From the IMG/VR virus record IMGVR_UViG_3300021339_000009, positions 1 to 34,435 of that record: a stretch of 34,435 bases of DNA. One strand, given 5' to 3'. Positions 30,109 to 34,435 of this stretch are shown here, in pieces. A model generated the notes under the pieces. The model saw nothing but the letters and a program-made list of their open reading frames with translations, was not told the origin of the DNA and did not search any database. The position numbers were made by a program, and so were the translations under genes. The first letter of the stretch is position 1, and each line of letters starts with the position of its first letter. Source of the DNA: a virus.

Positions 30109-30318
30109 TTAACCCCGCACGGCGTACTGGATGCGGTCGACGCCGACGGCGACGCCACCCGCGGTGACCCGGCCCTTGGTGGCCAGCCTCTCGATCGGCT
30201 TGCGGCACTTCGCGCACAGGTCGATGTCGACCTCGGTGATGTCCAGGACGAGCCGGCGGTGCCGCACGTCGTCGGCGCTGCCGCACCCGTCACAGACGAG
30301 CACGCTCTGACTGGCCAC
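30109..30318 (-). CDS. Zinc-ribbon protein, 69 aa
   Basis: Starts at GTG 30318, directly abutting the preceding stop. Two C-x2-C pairs 24 residues apart (VCDGCGSADD and LCAKCRKPIERL) flank a beta strand segment, as in a classical zinc ribbon; a basic stretch follows and the end is strand-like (VAVGVDRIQYAVRG). It may bind nucleic acid or a polymerase subunit. Last gene of the integrase operon. No specific family recognised. Confidence 0.7.
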   Translation of the reverse strand: MASQSVLVCDGCGSADDVRHRRLVLDITEVDIDLCAKCRKPIERLATKGRVTAGGVAVGVDRIQYAVRG

Positions 30319-30546
30319 CTACAGCACCTCCAGTTCGGAGATGCTGACCGCGTATTCGGCCTCGCCCGCCAGGTCGACCGGCCAGGTGACGCCGCCGTGG
30401 CGCAGCTTGCTGTCCGGCTCGGCGAGGTCGCACACCCGCACCCAGGCGTCCAGCTCGGTGTCGGCTCGGACGACGATCGTCTCCGACGGCGTTGCGTCGG
30501 CACCGTCGAGAGTGCTGGTGAAGTCCACTCGGAATAGGGCGCACAT
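30319..30546 (-). CDS. Hypothetical protein, 75 aa, paralogue of upstream neighbour
   Basis: ATG 30546 shares a base with the previous stop (TGATG). It alternates strands and one helix: ALFRVDFTSTL, ETIVVRADTELDAWVRVCDL, then a C-terminal YAVSISELEVL. The same layout, with a matching C-terminus (WNATITRLEVL), is seen in the gene just upstream (30546-30794), so the two look like an old tandem duplication. Function unknown. Confidence 0.65.
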   Translation of the reverse strand: MCALFRVDFTSTLDGADATPSETIVVRADTELDAWVRVCDLAEPDSKLRHGGVTWPVDLAGEAEYAVSISELEVL

Positions 30547-30794
30547 CACAGCACCTCCAGTCGGGTGATCGTGGCGTTCCAGGTGTCCAGCGGGGCGTGC
30601 TCCGGCGGGTCCAGGCGGGGCGGCCACGACCCGACGGGGGCCGAGAAGCGCTCGACGTCAGCCGGCAGCCGGCCGGCGGAGGCCGCCGCGCACAGCCGGC
30701 GCCAGGCGTGGTTGCGGGTGACGGCCCAGACGCACACGACGACCTCGTGGTCGTACAGCCTCAGCCGCACCCGCCAGGTGAGCAGGGCTTTCAC
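30546..30794 (-). CDS. Hypothetical protein, 82 aa, paralogue of downstream neighbour
   Basis: Starts at GTG 30794 in a GTGA overlap with the integrase stop. Its pattern WRVRLRLYDHEVVVCVWAVT-helix-...-TITRLEVL parallels the next gene: strand, strand, Trp-containing helix, terminal strand LEVL. Tightly coupled to the integrase, so it may be a recombination-directionality or accessory factor, but it lacks an obvious HTH. No family recognised. Confidence 0.62.
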   Translation of the reverse strand: MKALLTWRVRLRLYDHEVVVCVWAVTRNHAWRRLCAAASAGRLPADVERFSAPVGSWPPRLDPPEHAPLDTWNATITRLEVL

Positions 30795-31822
30795 GACACG
30801 ACCTCCAGCTTGTGGATCTTCTCCGGCTGGGCGGGCTGGAACATCTCCGCACCCGCAAGCAGCCTATCCCGGCGGGTGCGGAACCACTCGACCCCGATGT
30901 ACGCCGCGGTCTGCTTCACGTCCGAGTGGTGCAGCCAGGAGGCTACGACCTCCATGGCGCTGTGCCAGTCCAGCCCGGCGCCCTCGGCGTGCAGCTCCTC
31001 GAACAGGTTCCGCGCGGCCGAGCGCCGCAGCGCGTGCGTCCCCTCATAGCGCAGTGCACCCGCCTCCAGCTGGTCCTCGGTCAGGCCGAGCACCTGCGTC
31101 AGGCGCCGCTGGGTCAGGTCGGTCAGCTTGTACCGCTGCTCGGTGGGGTGGTACACCCACTCGCGCCCGACGCGCTGGCGCTGCGGGATCAGGTACCAGT
31201 CCGGGTCCAGCGGGCCGGCCAGCTCCTGGTAGGCAACCAGCCAGCGGCGCAGCTCCCGGTCCAGTGGGGCCACGATCGGCAGGCGGTCCTGCTTCTTCGA
31301 CTTCCACACGTCCCAGAAGATCCGGCTGCTCGCCAGGTCGACGTGCCCGACCCGGCGGGTGCACAGCTCCTGATCCCGCCCGGCGGTGTACACGCCCAGC
31401 GCCATGGCGAAACGCTCCCACGGGTCGGCGATGTCGTCGTACATGGCCCGCACCTGATCGGTGCGCAGCCAGATGCGCTGCCGCTGCTCGCCGGGCGCCA
31501 CCCGGCGGATCACGTCCCGCACCTCGTGCTGCATCATCCCGCGCCCGGCCGCCCAGCGGACGAACGCGGCCAGGCTCTGCGCGTGCTTGTTGAACGTCGT
31601 GGCGGCGACCCGTTCGCGGAGTCCGCCCGGCCCGTACAGGTAGTCCTCCATGTCCCCGGGGCCGAGGTGCTTGGGGGACCGCCGGGTGGGCGTCCACCAG
31701 TCGACCAGCTGGCCGACGACGGAGGTCTCCCCCGCAACCGTCGCGGGCTGAACCTGGTTGCGCCGGATGCCGATGTACTGGTCGGCCACGGCTCGCATTG
31801 TGAGTCTAACCGCAGGTCGCAT
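30791..31822 (-). CDS. Tyrosine site-specific recombinase (phage integrase)
   Basis: A 343-residue integrase that would recombine phage attP with a host attB. Residues 10-95 form the SAM-like core-binding domain (VVGQLVDWW ... FNKHAQSLAAFVRWAAGRG). The catalytic domain shows R149 (YTAGRDQEL), K177 in the beta-hairpin (SKKQDRLPIV), H263-x-x-R266 (GTHALRRS), H299 (WLHHSD) and the nucleophile Y308 (AAYIGVEW), nine residues after H299 as usual. ATG 31822 has an AAAGGTGAGG ribosome site. A dedicated arm-binding domain is not evident in the short N-terminus. The array of GTTGC sites begins 20 bp upstream. Implies a temperate life style. Confidence 0.9.
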   Translation of the reverse strand: MRPAVRLTMRAVADQYIGIRRNQVQPATVAGETSVVGQLVDWWTPTRRSPKHLGPGDMEDYLYGPGGLRERVAATTFNKHAQSLAAFVRWAAGRGMMQHEVRDVIRRVAPGEQRQRIWLRTDQVRAMYDDIADPWERFAMALGVYTAGRDQELCTRRVGHVDLASSRIFWDVWKSKKQDRLPIVAPLDRELRRWLVAYQELAGPLDPDWYLIPQRQRVGREWVYHPTEQRYKLTDLTQRRLTQVLGLTEDQLEAGALRYEGTHALRRSAARNLFEELHAEGAGLDWHSAMEVVASWLHHSDVKQTAAYIGVEWFRTRRDRLLAGAEMFQPAQPEKIHKLEVVS

Positions 31823-31841
31823 GGCCTCACCTTTCCGTTAA

Positions 31842-31994
31842 GTTGCTACAGCACGCAACGTACCATAGTTGCGTCCGGAGTCCGCTTCTACTGAGTCCCC
31901 TATCCTGACCTGCACTGATCATACCCGCAACTTTGACGAGTGTGCACCACCCCCACCAGGCAACGTTGCGTTTCCAGTTGCGTGCCGGAGCAAC
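31842..31994. repeat. Array of eight GTTGC motifs in integrase/HTH control region
   Basis: GTTGC or its complement GCAAC occurs at 31842, 31855, 31868, 31927, 31960, 31965, 31977 and 31990. The best copies extend to AGTTGCGT (31867, 31976), and 31961-31968 is the palindrome CAACGTTG. The region separates the leftward integrase from the rightward HTH gene. These could be operators for the HTH product, or arm-type sites of the integrase. TATGGT (minus strand, 31862-31867) is a possible leftward -10 that would be covered by sites. Confidence 0.62.
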
Positions 31995-32046
31995 CCTATG
32001 CCACCATTCGGCGGACACGGGCGGGGCCCCCGAAGGAGTGCGCACG

Positions 32047-32481
32047 ATGACTAGGCTGCGGCAGCTGCCGCCGGACGACGAGCTGATGAAGATGAAAGCC
32101 GAGGGGATGAGCCACGCGGCCATCGCCCGGAGGTACGACACCAGTCGGCAGGCTGTCGACAAAGCGGTCAAGGCGATCTACGCCCGGCTCGGGCGCGAGA
32201 CGGTGACCAACGACAAGTTCAAGCGCTACTGGCCCTGGGCGCAGCAGCTCCACACCGAGCACTGCCGGGGCTACTTCTACGACTGCCTGCGGTTGTACAC
32301 GCGCGACAAGTACAACCTGCCCCCGGCGCTCGACGCAGATGAAAGCAGCCGGCTGGCCCGCTTCGTGAGCGAGGCCAACCGGCTGCGGCTGGTGGTGTAC
32401 TACGACGGCGACGAGCCTACCGGGTTCGTGTTCAGGTCACGCCGCGAGGGGGACGGGGACGCGTTCCTGGTTGAACGCTGA
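32047..32481 (+). CDS. Helix-turn-helix DNA-binding protein, 144 aa (regulator candidate)
   Basis: ATG 32047 follows a GAAGGAG site at 9 bases. Residues 8-42 hold an HTH (DDELMKMKAEGMSHAAIARR, recognition helix TSRQAVDKAVKAIYARLG). The C-terminal 90 residues contain a tryptophan/tyrosine-rich helix (FKRYWPWAQQLHTEHCRGYF) and a terminal beta-hairpin (RLRLVVYYDGDEPTGFVFRS), possibly for dimerisation or ligand binding. Divergent from the integrase, next to the GTTGC array, it is the best candidate in the window for an immunity or recombination regulator. Its last 45 bp overlap the convergent WhiB gene. Confidence 0.75.
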   Translation: MTRLRQLPPDDELMKMKAEGMSHAAIARRYDTSRQAVDKAVKAIYARLGRETVTNDKFKRYWPWAQQLHTEHCRGYFYDCLRLYTRDKYNLPPALDADESSRLARFVSEANRLRLVVYYDGDEPTGFVFRSRREGDGDAFLVER

Positions 32482-32784
32482 GTCGGCGCGCTGGGCGGGG
32501 GAGGCCCCGCCCCAGACGCCGTGCCTCTCGTCCCGGAGCAACGCCGCGGACAGGCAGTCGAGCCGGACGGGACAGGTCCAGCAGATGCGCCGGGCCTGGG
32601 TGTAGCCCTCGGCGTGCCAGATCTCGGGATCGACCTCGGAGCACCGGGCCCGGTCGATCCAGCCCGGGTCGGGCTCGACCGGCTCGAAGGTCCGTAGCTG
32701 CTCGGTGACCTTGCGGTTGATGTGCGCCGGCCAGCACTCCGGGCACACGCGGTGGGCGTTGTGCTTGCAGTGCTCGACGGTCAC
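32437..32784 (-). CDS. WhiB-family protein with extra N-terminal metal-binding motif
   Basis: A 115-residue WhiB: C48, C68, C71 and C77 form the [4Fe-4S] ligands (RARCSEVDPEIW and ICWTCPVRLDC) and H88-G-V-W-G-G supplies the sigma-contacting turn. Before this domain, residues 6-17 read C-x-H-x5-C-x2-C (CKHNAHRVCPEC), a second possible metal site not present in standard WhiB proteins. Phage WhiB proteins can repress host whiB genes and modulate sigma-factor function (known for mycobacteriophage TM4 WhiB). GTG 32784 is in a GTGA overlap with the upstream gene. Its end overlaps the convergent HTH gene. Confidence 0.87.
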   Translation of the reverse strand: MTVEHCKHNAHRVCPECWPAHINRKVTEQLRTFEPVEPDPGWIDRARCSEVDPEIWHAEGYTQARRICWTCPVRLDCLSAALLRDERHGVWGGASPAQRADSAFNQERVPVPLAA

Positions 32785-33197
32785 CAGCCGGGCCCGTCTT
32801 CGCGTTCCCCGTTCGGGTCGCCCACGCTGAGCACGACCGGGCGATCGAGGAGGTACGCGCGGCTCGCCCCGCGCCGGTGGGACCGCAGGTCCGCTTCCAG
32901 CGCGGCGCGGTGCGTGGCCAGCTCGGCGTAGGCGACGCGGGTCGCCGCGAGCTCGGCGACCAGGCTGTCGCGCTCGGCGAGCTCGGCGAAGAAGTGGTCG
33001 GTCAGCTCCGGCCCCATGCGCGCCACCAGGGCGCTGTTCGCTGCGGTCAGGTGGACGGCCGCCTCGTCCAGCTGCTCGGCGGCGTGGTCCTGCTCGTCGG
33101 CCTTGTGCGCGTGCTCGCTCGCACGCTCGGCGGACAGGACCCGCAGCACGGCTGTGATCACCCGCTCACGCGCCGTGATGCGGCCGGCGCTGCTCAC
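32781..33197 (-). CDS. Hypothetical coiled-coil protein, 138 aa
   Basis: GTG 33197 overlaps the preceding stop. Residues 10-110 are one long, Ala/Glu/Leu-rich helical region (ERVITAVLRVLSAERASEHA, AAEQLDEAAVHLTAANSALV, ERDSLVAELAATRVAYAELA) likely to form a coiled coil; the last 25 residues are basic then Gly/Pro/Glu-rich. It is coupled to the WhiB gene. Structural or adaptor role possible; no family recognised. Confidence 0.68.
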   Translation of the reverse strand: MSSAGRITARERVITAVLRVLSAERASEHAHKADEQDHAAEQLDEAAVHLTAANSALVARMGPELTDHFFAELAERDSLVAELAATRVAYAELATHRAALEADLRSHRRGASRAYLLDRPVVLSVGDPNGEREDGPGW

Positions 33198-33400
33198 GCG
33201 CGCACGTCTTCGTCGGTGAACCGGCCGTACGCCCGGCCGCCAGCGCCGGCCGCCAGCGTGGCCTGCACCTGCGCCAGCTGGGCGTGCACGGCCGCGGTGC
33301 GCTCGACGCGCGCCGCCTCGGCGAAGTTGCCGCAGACGAGGTCGCGGTCCGCCTCGGCCAGCAGCTGTTCGGCCTTCTCGTAGTGCTCCGCACCGGTCAT
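33194..33400 (-). CDS. Hypothetical helical protein, 68 aa
   Basis: ATG 33400 is in an ATGA overlap. Two antiparallel-looking helices (GAEHYEKAEQLLAEADRDLV and RVERTAAVHAQLAQVQATLA) form a likely helical hairpin, a pattern I recall as frequent in small actinophage proteins of unknown function. The C-terminus (YGRFTDEDVRA) is polar. Cytoplasmic. Confidence 0.68.
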   Translation of the reverse strand: MTGAEHYEKAEQLLAEADRDLVCGNFAEAARVERTAAVHAQLAQVQATLAAGAGGRAYGRFTDEDVRA

Positions 33401-33780
33401 GCCGCTGCCTCCAGTTCCAGGTTCTCGGCGGCCTGCCGCAGCGCGGCCTCCACCTCGACGGCCGTCCGGCCGTGCTTGTCCGACCAGTCCGCGACGTACG
33501 ACACGTGCTTCGCCCCGACGACGTCGGCCAGCGCCTGGACCGCCAGGTCGACCACGTTGTTGCCGCCGGGCGTGGTCATGCCGGCGCCGACGTACACGTG
33601 CCCGACGGCGCAGCACGGCTCGCCGTCGACGTACGGGTGGGTGACCACGGCGCAGTCGTTGCTGGCCCCCGGCCAGTACGCCCCGACGTGCAGCCCCGTC
33701 TCCCGGCAGTGGTCGGCCCCGTCCTTCAGGAACCCGGCTGCCTGCCGGCGGTTCCACCTCTCCAACTCGGTGAGGATCAT
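33397..33780 (-). CDS. Hypothetical protein, 127 aa
   Basis: ATG 33780 is in an ATGA overlap with the gene upstream. After an N-terminal helix (LTELERWNRRQAAGFLKDGA) comes a His/Cys-bearing alpha/beta region (DHCRETGLHVGAYWPG, SNDCAVVTHPYVDGEPCCAV) and a long C-terminal helix (TAVEVEAALRQAAENLELEA). The arrangement of D/H/C residues could form a hydrolase-like or metal site but matches no family I can name. Confidence 0.65.
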   Translation of the reverse strand: MILTELERWNRRQAAGFLKDGADHCRETGLHVGAYWPGASNDCAVVTHPYVDGEPCCAVGHVYVGAGMTTPGGNNVVDLAVQALADVVGAKHVSYVADWSDKHGRTAVEVEAALRQAAENLELEAAA

Positions 33781-34283
33781 GGCGCGCACCCTTCCTCTTC
33801 CGTCCACGCCCCGGCGTGCTCGATCTCTTCGATCAGGTCGGCGATGCGCTCGAACGGCCAGCACAGGGTGTCGTTGACGCCAGCGAGGGTGGTGATCCTG
33901 ACGCTGGCGTCAAACGCGCTGTCGCTGATCTCGTCGCGGGTGCTGTCGGACAGCAGCGCCGGGTTGAACCCGCCGTCGATGGTGATGCCCAGCAGTTGGG
34001 CCACCTCCAGCGGCAGGGCACCCTCGGCCCCTTCCTCGCCGTACTGCACGTCGAAGTCCAAGTCGCTGGTGGGTTCGTCCAGGTCGAGGTCGGGCGTGTA
34101 GGCAGCCAGGGCACCCCGCAGCGCCAGCCGGTGGCACGCCACGCCGAGGCAGCAGTGCTCGGGGGCCCCCGCGGGGGCCCAGGTCAGCACCCCGCGGTCG
34201 GTCTGCTTGTGCTCGCCGGACCGAAGGCCCGCCAGCCAGTCGGCCATGACCTCGTCGCGGGTGAGCTCGTCGAGGCCGCTCAC
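33777..34283 (-). CDS. Conserved-type hypothetical phage protein, 168 aa
   Basis: GTG 34283 sits in a GTGA overlap. The pattern MADWLAGLRSGEHKQTDRGV followed by HCCLGVACHRLAL (residues about 13-50) is one I recognise from many phage and prophage proteins of unknown function (W-x-x-x-LRSG-x-x-x-Q ... CCLGV). The middle is very acidic (LDLDEPTSDLDFDVQYGEEG), and the C-terminal half has NDTLCWPFERIADLIEE, a region commonly present in the same family. No activity is known to me. Confidence 0.7.
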   Translation of the reverse strand: MSGLDELTRDEVMADWLAGLRSGEHKQTDRGVLTWAPAGAPEHCCLGVACHRLALRGALAAYTPDLDLDEPTSDLDFDVQYGEEGAEGALPLEVAQLLGITIDGGFNPALLSDSTRDEISDSAFDASVRITTLAGVNDTLCWPFERIADLIEEIEHAGAWTEEEGCAP

Positions 34284-34435
34284 GCGTGCACCTGCACCCA
34301 GGCCACGATCGCGTCGCCGTGCGCCCGGAACTCGGCCCACTGCCCGGCGGTGAGGAATGTCCCGCATGTCTTGTCGGTCCGCACGAGCAGCGACGCGCCA
34401 GGCTCGCTGCCCGGCGCGTCCAGCTCCACCTGGTC
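34280..34435 (-). CDS. Hypothetical protein, C-terminal 51 residues, cut by window end
   Basis: Open from the window edge to the TGA at 34280-34282. The visible part reads as a strand/helix mix (GASLLVRTDKTCGTFLTAGQ, WAEFRAHGDAIVAWVQVH) with a GTGA overlap onto the next gene. The beginning is outside the window; function not identifiable. Confidence 0.55.
   Translation of the reverse strand, partial: DQVELDAPGSEPGASLLVRTDKTCGTFLTAGQWAEFRAHGDAIVAWVQVHA

Noticed and set aside
1-34435. CRISPR arrays, insertion sequences, rRNA genes
   Set aside because: No regularly spaced direct repeats of CRISPR size, no transposase-like gene and no rRNA segments were seen.

Overview
This window looks like most of the genome of a tailed bacteriophage infecting a high-GC actinobacterium (Streptomyces or a relative). 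Base composition is strongly GC-rich throughout, many genes start with GTG, genes are packed with 1-4 bp stop/start overlaps, two genes encode WhiB-type iron-sulfur domains (a family confined to Actinobacteria and their phages), and the holin resembles the r1t-like holins of actinophages. No tape-measure protein or tail-assembly chaperone pair is visible. A terminase, a portal, a 1867-residue giant protein with three companion proteins, an N4-gp56-like capsid protein, a beta-propeller-like tail protein and a beta-helix tailspike argue for a short-tailed (podovirus-like) virion. Both window edges cut genes, so this is not the whole genome. No DNA polymerase, helicase or primase lies inside it.

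Layout. (1) 1-742, rightward: the C-terminal end of a probable Acb2/Tad1-like anti-CBASS protein, a MazG-like pyrophosphohydrolase and a small unknown gene. (2) 717-5859, leftward: 17 mostly tiny genes, many translationally coupled. Recognisable members are a two-domain sliding clamp and a WhiB domain fused to two tandem helix-turn-helix modules; a 43-nt tRNA-like element sits between two of the genes. (3) 5860-6620: a 760-bp non-coding region with a G-quadruplex tract, an alternating TG/TA tract, G-rich direct repeats, a string of hairpins and a promoter-like element. (4) 6621-29782, rightward late block: tRNA-Trp, terminase with an N-terminal HTH, portal, amidase, giant ejection-type protein and companions; then terminator, promoter, scaffold and capsid; then terminator, connector, fibre, propeller protein, two small membrane proteins (holin candidates) and tailspike, closed by two strong hairpins. 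(5) 30109-31822, leftward: tyrosine integrase and three small downstream genes. (6) 31823-32046: a control region with eight GTTGC pentamers between the integrase and a rightward HTH gene (32047-32481). (7) 32437-34435, leftward: a second WhiB gene and five further small genes, the last cut by the window edge.

How it may work together (inference). The integrase, the HTH protein and the GTTGC array look like a lysogeny or recombination control module. The same GTTGC motif recurs as a dyad over the first start codon of the leftward early block, so one regulator may control both. Two copies of a 14-bp element with a fixed 27-bp offset to TACACT, one before tRNA/terminase and one before scaffold/capsid, look like phage-specific late promoters. 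The WhiB proteins are candidate redox-sensing or host-sigma-directed regulators of these switches.
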